Below are positions 1-5,092 of a stretch of 5,092 bases of DNA, piece by piece. A model generated the notes under the pieces. The model did no database searches and was not told the DNA's origin. It was given only the letters and a program-made list of their open reading frames with translations. The DNA comes from Bacilli bacterium (lineage in GTDB: Bacteria; Bacillota_I; Bacilli_A; RFN20; CAG-288), in NCBI GenBank assembly GCA_028707375.1, contig JAQWCB010000075.1, positions 1-5,092 of the forward strand, written 5' to 3'. The stretch's first letter is position 1. The number at the start of each line of letters is the position of its first letter. Both the position numbers and the translations under genes were made by a program.

Positions 1-495
1 TTTAAAATATTCATCAAATGAACGATCTAAATCTCTATTTCCAAAATATGTAATATATTCTTTAAACGAGAATGGGAAAACTTTAATTTCAAAAACTCTA
101 CCACCAAACAATGTTGCTAAATCGCTGCTTAACAAAAAGGCATTTGATCCAGTTAGATAGATATCATATTTTTCCTCTTCATGTAAGCTATTAATTACTT
201 CTTCAAATCCATCGCACATTTGAACTTCATCGATTAATAAATAATTGTTTTTAGTTTTATTATAGTTATTTGATATATAATTATATAATTCATTAGAATT
301 CTTTAATTTATCAAATTGCTTTAAATTTAGTTTTATATGAATAACATTATTATCATATTGTGATAAATATGATTCATAAGCATCCATTAATTTAGATTTA
401 CCAGCACGTCTTACACCTGTGATAACTTTAATGTCTGGTACATCCTTTACTGAAATAAGTTTATTTAAATAGTCATTTCTATTTATTAACTTCAT
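1..495 (-). CDS. AAA-type ATP-binding protein (AAA_14/DUF4143-like), N-terminal part
   Basis: The reading frame begins at ATG 495-493 and stays open to the left edge, giving 165 residues; the C-terminal part lies outside. A GAGGTG ribosome binding site (506-501) sits 5 bases before the start. Residues 27-34 form a P-loop, GVRRAGKS. Residues 85-92, YLLIDEVQ, are a Walker B strand with the catalytic Asp-Glu. TGSNA (115-119) is a sensor-like motif, and a later GGR (131-133) is followed by the FPFSFKEY motif (140-147). This order is typical of AAA_14 ATPases that carry a C-terminal DUF4143 domain and usually reach about 400 residues, so more than half is probably missing here. The family is widespread and its biological role is poorly defined; members have been proposed to take part in DNA-linked or toxin-like functions, which this sequence does not settle. 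Base composition is more AT-rich than the genes on the right, a possible sign of transfer. The family call is firm, the role is not. Confidence 0.88.
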   Translation of the reverse strand, partial: MKLINRNDYLNKLISVKDVPDIKVITGVRRAGKSKLMDAYESYLSQYDNNVIHIKLNLKQFDKLKNSNELYNYISNNYNKTKNNYLLIDEVQMCDGFEEVINSLHEEEKYDIYLTGSNAFLLSSDLATLFGGRVFEIKVFPFSFKEYITYFGNRDLDRSFDEYFK

Positions 496-514
496 ATTAT
501 CACCTCGCAATATT

Positions 515-543
515 ATTATATCTCATTTCGCATTTTTAAATAA
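515..543 (-). promoter_or_regulatory. Probable promoter of the ATPase gene
   Basis: On the minus strand a perfect TATAAT -10 box lies at 520-515. The -35 position with 17-base spacing (543-538) reads TTATTT, a weak match. The predicted transcript starts near 509, leaving a leader of roughly 14 bases that contains the GAGGTG site. A TTCGCA/TGCGAA inverted repeat (527-532 and 554-559) flanks the -35 box and could be an operator. Confidence 0.4.
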
Positions 544-739
544 TTCTTATTTTTGCGAAGCTAGAAGCCGGGAAGAAGTTAGCTAAAACACCTTTCGTTT
601 TCTTATTCATATCTTTCGTCTTTTCATAAAAGGCTTTCGTTTGTGAATTGTTATTGGACTCGTGTCGCGTTTATTGCACAAAGTCAGGATAATTGCTCGA
701 TTTGACGCTAAAAGACCATAAAAAGGAATTTTAAGCAAG
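536..739. other. Spacer with no convincing gene
   Basis: Between the ATPase promoter and the tRNA terminator I find no supported protein or RNA gene. On the minus strand a 24-codon frame (610-536) begins with MNKKTKGVLANFF and overlaps by ATGA the end of a six-codon frame starting MKRR. Its only ribosome-binding candidate is a weak GAAAG, so I treat both as chance or as gene remnants. The stretch also contains the 21-base-spaced CTTTCGT repeats, described separately. Confidence 0.5.
592..640. repeat. Three CTTTCGT direct repeats with 21-base period
   Basis: CTTTCGT occurs at 592-598, 613-619 and 634-640, each start exactly 21 bases from the last. The bases between the motifs are not conserved beyond being T-rich. 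A 21-base period is two helical turns, so all three copies would face the same side of DNA, as binding-site arrays do. It could also be coincidence, or, read on the minus strand, a decayed Arg-Lys repeat with a 7-codon period. Confidence 0.45.
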
Positions 740-775
740 AAAAAAGTTTGATACTTTATTTCCATTGTATCAAAC
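740..775 (-). terminator. Rho-independent terminator of tRNA-Gly
   Basis: Read on the minus strand, a perfect 9-base-pair stem, GTTTGATAC (775-767) and GTATCAAAC (754-746), encloses a 12-base loop and is followed directly by six T (745-740). It begins 14 bases after the tRNA 3' end and ends that transcript before the ATPase gene, so the ATPase needs its own promoter. Confidence 0.9.
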
Positions 776-789
776 CATTGCATTCTATT

Positions 790-863
790 TGGAGCAAGCA
801 ACGGGAATCGAACCCGCACTTTCAGCTTGGGAAGCTAAAGTTCTACCATTAAACTATGCCTGC
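790..863 (-). tRNA. tRNA-Gly, anticodon CCC
   Basis: A complete cloverleaf can be folded on the minus strand. The acceptor arm GCAGGCA pairs with TGCTTGC with one G-T wobble. A 3-base-pair D stem closes a loop with the conserved GG. The anticodon stem TTAGC/GCTGA encloses the loop TTCCCAA, which places CCC at positions 34-36 (bases 831-829). The T arm is GCGGG, TTCGATT, CCCGT. The discriminator base is T and the CCA end is encoded (792-790). The length of 74 with CCA is normal for tRNA-Gly. Anticodon CCC reads GGG codons; several occur in the neighbouring genes, for example in the nucleoside phosphorylase and the membrane protein. The D-loop GG and normal T loop argue for an ordinary elongator tRNA rather than a peptidoglycan-dedicated type. 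It has its own promoter and terminator and so is a single-gene unit. Confidence 0.95.
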
Positions 864-879
864 GACTTGTCACTTGTTA

Positions 880-908
880 ATTATATTATTAAAACATGTT
901 TGTTTCAA
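880..908 (-). promoter_or_regulatory. Strong promoter of tRNA-Gly
   Basis: On the minus strand TTGAAA (908-903) and a perfect TATAAT (885-880) are separated by exactly 17 bases, close to the primary sigma factor consensus. Transcription would start near 873, about 10 bases before the mature 5' end at 863, a short leader to be trimmed by RNase P. Confidence 0.8.
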
Positions 909-998
909 TATCTATATCTAAATTATTACGTCGTGTTTGTCATCTATTGAAAATAATATATCTCCGTATGATAGCCATGATATGTCTTTCATTTTTTA

Positions 999-1038
999 TT
1001 TGAAAAAGGCAATCTAACTATATGATTAATTTTTCAAA
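999..1038. repeat. Inverted repeat upstream of cdaA
   Basis: TTTGAAAAA (999-1007) and TTTTTCAAA (1030-1038) form a perfect 9-base inverted repeat around a 22-base spacer. No T-run follows either arm, so it is not a classical terminator. It overlaps a second possible promoter (TTGAAA 1000-1005, TATGAT 1021-1026, spacing 15), so an operator role is possible. A/T-rich repeats like this also arise by chance. Confidence 0.35.
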
Positions 1039-1075
1039 AATAATCGTAAAAACCTACATATTTTTGCTTTTAATA

Positions 1076-1105
1076 TTGTTAACAGCCATAATTTTGTTAT
1101 ATCAT
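1076..1105 (+). promoter_or_regulatory. Candidate promoter of the cdaA operon
   Basis: TTGTTA (1076-1081) and TATCAT (1100-1105), spaced by 18 bases, match 4 of 6 and 5 of 6 consensus positions. The region is very AT-rich and rivals exist, such as the TTGAAA/TATGAT pair at 1000-1026, so the choice is tentative. A promoter somewhere here is expected because the gene to the left is divergent. Confidence 0.3.
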
Positions 1106-1149
1106 AAATATATAGAGTATAAACTGATTTGATGGAAGGAATTGATAAT

Positions 1150-1935
1150 ATGAGCACACCGACACTAATTGATATCATCGTATCCTCTGTTCTAATTGTG
1201 GCGTGTATAGTAATGATATTCTTAACCATAAAAAGAAAAGTTATCAGTATTGTTCTCACCGCTGAATTGTTATTGATTCCGGCTTTATATTTTAATGATT
1301 ATCATTTTGCTAGTTACATTTTAATGATTATTTTTACCATCACTACTTTCCTTACTTATCTAGCTAATATTGGTGAAATTAGAAAATTCCTAATTAATCC
1401 TGTGGTTGAAAATAAAGGTGCAATAAACTTAAGAGCAAGCAAAAATATTGATCGCGACAAGTTAAATAAAGATATAACGGATGCCGTTAAGTGGCTATCG
1501 GACAATAAGACAGGGGCTCTTATTACTTTTGAACGTGGCGAATCCTTAGACAAATATATAAAGACTGGTACCATTATAAACGCTCCAGTTTCCGCGGAAT
1601 TAATAGAGACAATCTTTTATGAAGGAACAAGATTGCATGATGGAGCCATCGTAATTAGAGATGATACGATTGTTGCCGCTTCTGTTTTCTTCACAGCTAC
1701 CACAAAATATTTAGTCGGAAAATATGGTGCGCGTCATCGCGCCGCCATCGGTGTTTCTGAAACCACTGATTCTTTAACTATTATTGTATCCGAAGAAACG
1801 GGTCGAATTTCAGTGGCGTATTCAGGAATGCTCGAATCGATTAAGTACGATGAATTTGCCAAGGTCTTCAAAACATTTATGCTCGCTCCTTCGGGAACGA
1901 TAAGCCGTCCCACTAGAGAACTAAAAGAGAAATAA
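1150..1935 (+). CDS. cdaA: Membrane-anchored diadenylate cyclase, CdaA (DacA) type
   Basis: CdaA condenses two ATP into cyclic di-AMP, the messenger that controls potassium and osmolyte balance and affects the cell wall in Gram-positive bacteria. The 261-residue protein begins with three membrane helices (about 6-27, 31-48 and 53-72), followed by a linker and a cytoplasmic DAC (DisA_N) domain from about 85 to 250. Both catalytic signatures are intact: DGA within LHDGAIVI (164-166) and RHR within GARHRAAIGVSE (195-197). The conserved SEETGRIS block (214-221) is also present. I start at ATG 1150 because GGAAGGA (1134-1140) lies 9 bases before it; the in-frame TTG 1129 and ATG 1132 have no ribosome binding site. 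Length and layout fit CdaA, not DisA or CdaS. Unusually, the normal partners cdaR and glmM are absent downstream; the next gene is a Nudix hydrolase overlapping by one base. Confidence 0.95.
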   Translation: MSTPTLIDIIVSSVLIVACIVMIFLTIKRKVISIVLTAELLLIPALYFNDYHFASYILMIIFTITTFLTYLANIGEIRKFLINPVVENKGAINLRASKNIDRDKLNKDITDAVKWLSDNKTGALITFERGESLDKYIKTGTIINAPVSAELIETIFYEGTRLHDGAIVIRDDTIVAASVFFTATTKYLVGKYGARHRAAIGVSETTDSLTIIVSEETGRISVAYSGMLESIKYDEFAKVFKTFMLAPSGTISRPTRELKEK

Positions 1936-2543
1936 TGAATAAAAAAAGTATTGAAGAATTCGTTTTAAAGGTTGAGGAAATATCCAAAATTGGTTTGAAA
2001 TATTCAAGTGACCCATATGCGATTGACAACTATACACAATTGCAGGACTTGGCCAAGAATTTTTTATTGGACCAAATGGATGTAAAGCTTAACAGCGACA
2101 ATTTTTTCGTCAGAGATATTTATCCTACCCCGAATGTTTCAGTTCGCACGGTTATTTTTAATGATACTCGCGACAAAGTGCTCTTGGTTCGCGAACGTTC
2201 CGATGGTGGATTCTCTCTGCCAGGTGGATGGTCAGAACTTTGCCTTTCTCCTTCGGAATCAGCTTTAAAAGAAGTTTGGGAAGAGACAGGCAGCCGATGC
2301 CAACTGGTTCGTCTAGTTGGTGTTTTTGATCGTTGGCACGATTGTAAGAAAAGTGGATTACCTGAGTATATTATTGTCTTTGAAGGAAAGATAATTTCCG
2401 ATGATCGTGAACCTTGTTTTGAAATACTGGAAAAAGGATATTATTCTTTAGAATGTCTACCGACGTGGTCGATTAAAAATAATCCTGAACAAATGAAAAA
2501 AATAATTGAAGCTGCTAAAATGGGAAAGACTTTATTTGATTAA
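1935..2543 (+). CDS. Nudix hydrolase, CDP-choline pyrophosphatase-like
   Basis: This 202-residue protein has the two-part layout of the Nudix group with a Nudix_N helical domain. Residues 5-60 contain the typical pattern IGLKYSSDPYAIDNY (19-33), and the Nudix fold begins at about 66 with TPNVSVRTVIF. The Nudix box runs from GGW (97-99) through SPSESALKEVWEETG (105-119). The metal-binding Glu residues of KEVWEETG are intact; Lys112 replaces the canonical Arg and Leu104 the usual Glu, substitutions I recall in this subgroup. Nudix enzymes cut nucleoside diphosphates linked to another group, and characterised Nudix_N members hydrolyse CDP-choline. The true substrate here is unknown and could include ADP-ribose-like compounds. 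The start ATG (1935-1937) shares a base with the cdaA stop TAA and has only a weak GAGA before it, so translation is probably coupled to cdaA. Confidence 0.88.
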   Translation: MNKKSIEEFVLKVEEISKIGLKYSSDPYAIDNYTQLQDLAKNFLLDQMDVKLNSDNFFVRDIYPTPNVSVRTVIFNDTRDKVLLVRERSDGGFSLPGGWSELCLSPSESALKEVWEETGSRCQLVRLVGVFDRWHDCKKSGLPEYIIVFEGKIISDDREPCFEILEKGYYSLECLPTWSIKNNPEQMKKIIEAAKMGKTLFD

Positions 2544-2569
2544 GTATATAAAAAATTGCTTTCATATTA

Positions 2570-2598
2570 TATAATAGTATGTATCTATATACAGGAGG
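2570..2598 (+). promoter_or_regulatory. deoD -10 box and strong ribosome binding site
   Basis: A perfect TATAAT lies at 2570-2575 in the 62-base gap after the Nudix gene, without a good -35 at 16-18 bases upstream. Transcription would start near 2582. The consensus AGGAGG (2593-2598) is 7 bases before ATG 2606 and fixes that start. The gene can probably be transcribed separately from cdaA as well as by read-through, since no terminator is visible in the gap. Confidence 0.5.
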
Positions 2599-2605
2599 TT
2601 TTTAT

Positions 2606-3307
2606 ATGTCAACACCACATAATTCAGCGAATAAAGGAGATATTGCTAAAACAGTATTGTTACCAGGCGATCCTTTAAGAGCAAAATTCATTGCGGAAAA
2701 CTTTTTGACTGATGTCAAACAGTTTAATTCAGTACGAAATATGTTTGGATATACGGGCTTTTATAAAGGAAAACGCGTATCAGTTATGGGAAGTGGAATG
2801 GGAATGGCTTCATTGGGGATATATGTTTCAGAATTGTATGCGCAATACGATGTTGAACAAGTTATTCGCATTGGTTCGGCCGGCTCCTATTTACCTGAAG
2901 TGAAAATCTTTGATTTAATTATTGCTCAGGGGGCGTGTACTAACTCTAATTTTGCTAGTCAATACGATTTGCCCGGAACCTTTTCGGCTATCGGCGACTT
3001 TGGATTGCTAAAAAAAGCTTACGATAAGGCGACTGAAATGAAATTACCTGTTCATGTAGGAAATATTTATTCATCGGATATATTTTATAACGCTCAACCT
3101 GAGGCGTGGAAAAAGTGGGCAGCGATGGGTTGCATTGGAGTTGAAATGGAAACTTATGCTCTATATTGCTTAGCCGCATATTATCATAAGAAAGCTTTGA
3201 CTATTTTAACTGTATCCGACAGCTTTACTTCATCTCAAGTTACAACAGCGGAACAGCGGCAGAATTCTTTTACCAACATGATGGAAGTTGCACTGGATAT
3301 TGCCTAG
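2606..3307 (+). CDS. deoD: Purine nucleoside phosphorylase, DeoD type
   Basis: DeoD uses phosphate to split purine (deoxy)ribonucleosides into free base and (deoxy)ribose 1-phosphate in purine salvage, as a cytosolic hexamer. The 233-residue protein matches the E. coli enzyme along its length and in numbering: STPH with His5, LPGDPLRAK with phosphate-binding Gly21 and Arg25, Arg44, RIGSAG with Arg88 and Ser91, GVEMET with Glu180 and Glu182 for the ribose, TVSD with the catalytic Asp205, and Arg218. The Asp in TVSD is typical of the hexameric class that also accepts adenosine, in contrast to the trimeric type that prefers inosine and guanosine. ATG 2606 is chosen over the upstream in-frame ATG 2579 because AGGAGG lies 7 bases before it and the family begins M-(S/A)-TPH. 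The next gene starts 22 bases after the stop, so the two are probably co-transcribed. Confidence 0.97.
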   Translation: MSTPHNSANKGDIAKTVLLPGDPLRAKFIAENFLTDVKQFNSVRNMFGYTGFYKGKRVSVMGSGMGMASLGIYVSELYAQYDVEQVIRIGSAGSYLPEVKIFDLIIAQGACTNSNFASQYDLPGTFSAIGDFGLLKKAYDKATEMKLPVHVGNIYSSDIFYNAQPEAWKKWAAMGCIGVEMETYALYCLAAYYHKKALTILTVSDSFTSSQVTTAEQRQNSFTNMMEVALDIA

Positions 3308-3329
3308 TTTTAAAGGAAGATAGATTTTC

Positions 3330-4019
3330 ATGCAATGGTATCATTACTTGTTATTAATTATCGCTTTGTTATTGGTTGTTTTAATAATCGTTTTCTATTT
3401 TGTGCGCAAGCATGATGCGATTAAGATATTTAAAAGAACCATTTGGAAGAAACTATATCGTTTAGCTCAGGCTAAAGATTTCTATCTTCTCAATAAAGTT
3501 TTAGTCAATACCGAACTTGATACCTTGCATATTGATCATCTTTTAGTAGGAGATAAATATATATATGTCGTCTCAAGTCGTTACTATGAATCTAATGTCA
3601 GCGGTGATTCATACGTTTCACCTAAGTGGGAAGTTGTTTCGAAGGAGGGCAAAGTTATTCGCGAGATAACTAATCCGGTAATCTACAATGAGAAAAGAAC
3701 GATTTGTCTTGCTAAGTTTCTGGGATGGAACAAACAAAAATCTCCGATGTTTATCTCGCTTGTCGTTATCAACAATCCGGTCGAATGTTCAATCAAGAAT
3801 ACGGCTATTTCGCCTTATTCGTTTATCGTTCACAGAAATGAACTAACCAAGCAGATTAAGAAGATTGAAAAGGAATCGAAATTTGCTCCATTTGATGAGA
3901 CATCTTTACAAAAAATAATCAATCGAATTCATCGATTGTCAGTTGAGGAAAAGAAGCACGAGGAAGCTTTGCTCGCTTCTAAAAAAGAAGAAAAGCTTAA
4001 GGGAAAAGAGGCAAAATGA
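3330..4019 (+). CDS. Membrane-anchored NERD-like protein, probably without nuclease activity
   Basis: The 229-residue product has one N-terminal membrane helix (about 5-25) followed by a positively charged segment, placing the rest in the cytoplasm. Residues 50-125 resemble the NERD (nuclease-related) domain: LNKVLV (54-59), HIDHLLV (67-73), a strand YVVSSRYY (79-86), GD (92-93), a conserved Trp (100) and NPVIYN (115-120). In active NERD-type folds the strand reads close to IEtKNY; here Ser82 and Arg84 stand where Glu and Lys are expected, and the usual upstream Gly-Glu is not visible, so cleavage seems unlikely. The last 25 residues are Lys/Glu-rich and may form a coiled coil. AGGAAG (3314-3319) lies 10 bases before the ATG. 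The gene follows deoD by 22 bases and overlaps the next by ATGA. The NERD assignment comes from motif order by eye; the function is unknown. Confidence 0.68.
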   Translation: MQWYHYLLLIIALLLVVLIIVFYFVRKHDAIKIFKRTIWKKLYRLAQAKDFYLLNKVLVNTELDTLHIDHLLVGDKYIYVVSSRYYESNVSGDSYVSPKWEVVSKEGKVIREITNPVIYNEKRTICLAKFLGWNKQKSPMFISLVVINNPVECSIKNTAISPYSFIVHRNELTKQIKKIEKESKFAPFDETSLQKIINRIHRLSVEEKKHEEALLASKKEEKLKGKEAK

Positions 4020-5092
4020 ATTTAAAGATTAAACAAGCGTTGGAACAACAATCAAAGAAAGTACGGAAGCACGTAGGAATTCAACCATATTTGTATGCGT
4101 ATGGTGGGATGGTGCTTTTGATTGCTCTATACCTGGGATTTACTTTGATCAATGCATCAGGAAATTTATTGGTTAATATCCTTGGCATTATTTTGGTGGT
4201 TGCTTTTATTTTGGTAGGATTGCCTTTACTTTACGGAGTGAGTGTACTGACGTCTAATGCTACTCGCTTTAACAAATTAAAAGAATTGAATATTAAGACT
4301 TGTTTTGATAAATACTACCATGGAAATCCTGGCTTTTTTAGTATTGGTGGCATTATTTTTAAAGGAATATTGATCTCATTTGCTTCCTTTTTTGTTGTCA
4401 CTCTGCTTATCTATCAAGTTGGTAAGATTTTTTACAACGATTTCTTTATTAAATTGGTCGATGTTGTCGCTCACGGGACGTTTGATTCGATGGATGAGTT
4501 TGCTACATTGATGGGTGAATATTGGAGATTATTTGAGGTCTTTTATATTTCCGTCTTTTCTTTCAGTGCTATTCCTCTATTCATCTTTGTTGGAAGTGAA
4601 TTGCGGAAAAATGAATCTGTTTATTATGCAGCAAATGAACTGGTGTCAGATAACTATATCGATGTTGCAACTAGACCGCTTATTCCTCTCTTTCGCCGTG
4701 GTATATTGCCATTAGTAAAAAGAGAGCACCGCGCCTACAATTTCCGTTTGAATTATCTAGGATATGTTATCTTTTATGTCTTGTATTTAGGTATTGTCAT
4801 TCTTTGCATGTTCTTACCGCAAGTACCATTTAGTTATGTATCATTTATTGCTTTTGCTGTAGCAATTATTTTTTACGCTCCTTTTTATTATCATCAGCGA
4901 GTTTTTGATGCACTTTTCTACATCGCTTATGCTGACAAGATTATGGATCGGGCCAATAGCAATATTAAGCAGATTATTGAAGCGGGACGCCAACAGATCA
5001 TGTCTCAAGTTCAAAAATATAAAGAGAAAAATCCCAACGCAAATTATGAAGAAAAGAGTGACGATGACAATGATGATAATCACTCTGACAAT
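4016..5092 (+). CDS. Six-helix membrane protein of unknown function, open at right edge
   Basis: The frame starts at ATG 4016 inside the ATGA that ends the NERD-like gene and has no stop before the window edge, giving 359 residues so far. I do not recognise the family. A basic N-terminus (1-20) is followed by two close hydrophobic segments (about 28-46 and 51-77), a third (111-136), a fourth (173-193) and a final pair (247-268 and 273-292). The loop between helices 4 and 5 is long, with basic stretches such as RPLIPLFRRG (220-229) and VKREHR (234-239), probably cytoplasmic by the positive-inside rule. The tail from 299 on is soluble, with a Gln/Lys-rich helix (314-338) ending in an acidic run DDDNDD (349-354). 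That low-complexity end suggests the stop is close beyond the window. The ATGA overlap implies coupled translation with the NERD-like protein and a shared membrane role. No catalytic or transporter motif is visible. Confidence 0.85.
   Translation, partial: MNLKIKQALEQQSKKVRKHVGIQPYLYAYGGMVLLIALYLGFTLINASGNLLVNILGIILVVAFILVGLPLLYGVSVLTSNATRFNKLKELNIKTCFDKYYHGNPGFFSIGGIIFKGILISFASFFVVTLLIYQVGKIFYNDFFIKLVDVVAHGTFDSMDEFATLMGEYWRLFEVFYISVFSFSAIPLFIFVGSELRKNESVYYAANELVSDNYIDVATRPLIPLFRRGILPLVKREHRAYNFRLNYLGYVIFYVLYLGIVILCMFLPQVPFSYVSFIAFAVAIIFYAPFYYHQRVFDALFYIAYADKIMDRANSNIKQIIEAGRQQIMSQVQKYKEKNPNANYEEKSDDDNDDNHSDN

Noticed and set aside
607..819. 70-codon minus-strand frame
   Set aside because: It begins inside the tRNA and runs through its terminator, with no ribosome binding site or recognisable domain.
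765..950. 61-codon plus-strand frame containing QATGIEPALSAWEAK
   Set aside because: It is the antisense of the tRNA-Gly gene and its promoter; translated tRNA complements of this kind are a familiar false gene.
1129..1149. Earlier starts for cdaA at TTG 1129 or ATG 1132
   Set aside because: No ribosome binding site precedes them, and the good GGAAGGA site overlaps and follows ATG 1132, pointing to ATG 1150.
1026..1259. 77-codon minus-strand hydrophobic frame
   Set aside because: It lies antisense to the N-terminal membrane helices and leader of cdaA; hydrophobicity follows from T-rich complement, and no RBS is visible.
2579..2605. Earlier start for deoD at ATG 2579
   Set aside because: The consensus AGGAGG lies inside this extension and serves ATG 2606, where the conserved STPH N-terminus begins.
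4515..5083. Frames at 4515-4715 (plus) and 4841-5083 (minus)
   Set aside because: Both lie within the continuous membrane-protein gene in other frames and show no independent signals.
1..5092. CRISPR array, insertion sequence or complete defence system
   Set aside because: No spaced palindromic repeats, transposase motifs or known defence gene set appear; the lone AAA_14-type ATPase and the NERD-like protein do not form a recognised system.

Overview
The window comes from a low-GC bacterium that reads TGA as stop (it terminates the NERD-like gene; Trp is TGG throughout). It has strong AGGAGG-type ribosome binding sites, TATAAT promoters and tightly packed, overlapping genes. This points to Bacillota in the broad sense (Bacilli, Erysipelotrichia or Acholeplasma/Izemoplasma-like relatives). 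I cannot name the genus.

Left part, minus strand (1-908). It holds the N-terminal 165 residues of an AAA-type ATP-binding protein of the AAA_14/DUF4143 group, running off the left edge, with its own RBS and probable promoter. A spacer of about 200 bases with no convincing gene follows; it contains a CTTTCGT motif repeated three times exactly 21 bases apart. Next comes a rho-independent terminator and a complete tRNA-Gly(CCC) with encoded CCA, driven by a near-consensus promoter (TTGAAA-N17-TATAAT). The ATPase gene looks more AT-rich than the right-hand genes and may be accessory DNA beside the tRNA.

Right part, plus strand (1150-5092). Five genes lie in one direction with gaps of at most 62 bases or with overlaps: a membrane-anchored diadenylate cyclase of the CdaA type (makes c-di-AMP), a Nudix hydrolase with the CDP-choline-pyrophosphatase-type N-terminal domain (1-base overlap), a DeoD-type purine nucleoside phosphorylase (own -10 box and strong RBS), a membrane-anchored NERD-like protein whose nuclease residues appear lost, and a six-helix membrane protein of unknown function (ATGA overlap) still open at the right edge. 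The first three share a nucleotide theme: signalling, nucleotide-diphosphate hydrolysis and purine salvage. The last two look like a coupled membrane pair.

I see no CRISPR array, insertion sequence, phage gene or complete defence system. The points most worth following are the unusual setting of cdaA (no cdaR or glmM beside it, but an overlapping Nudix gene), the degenerate NERD protein with its membrane partner, and the helically phased 21-base repeat.
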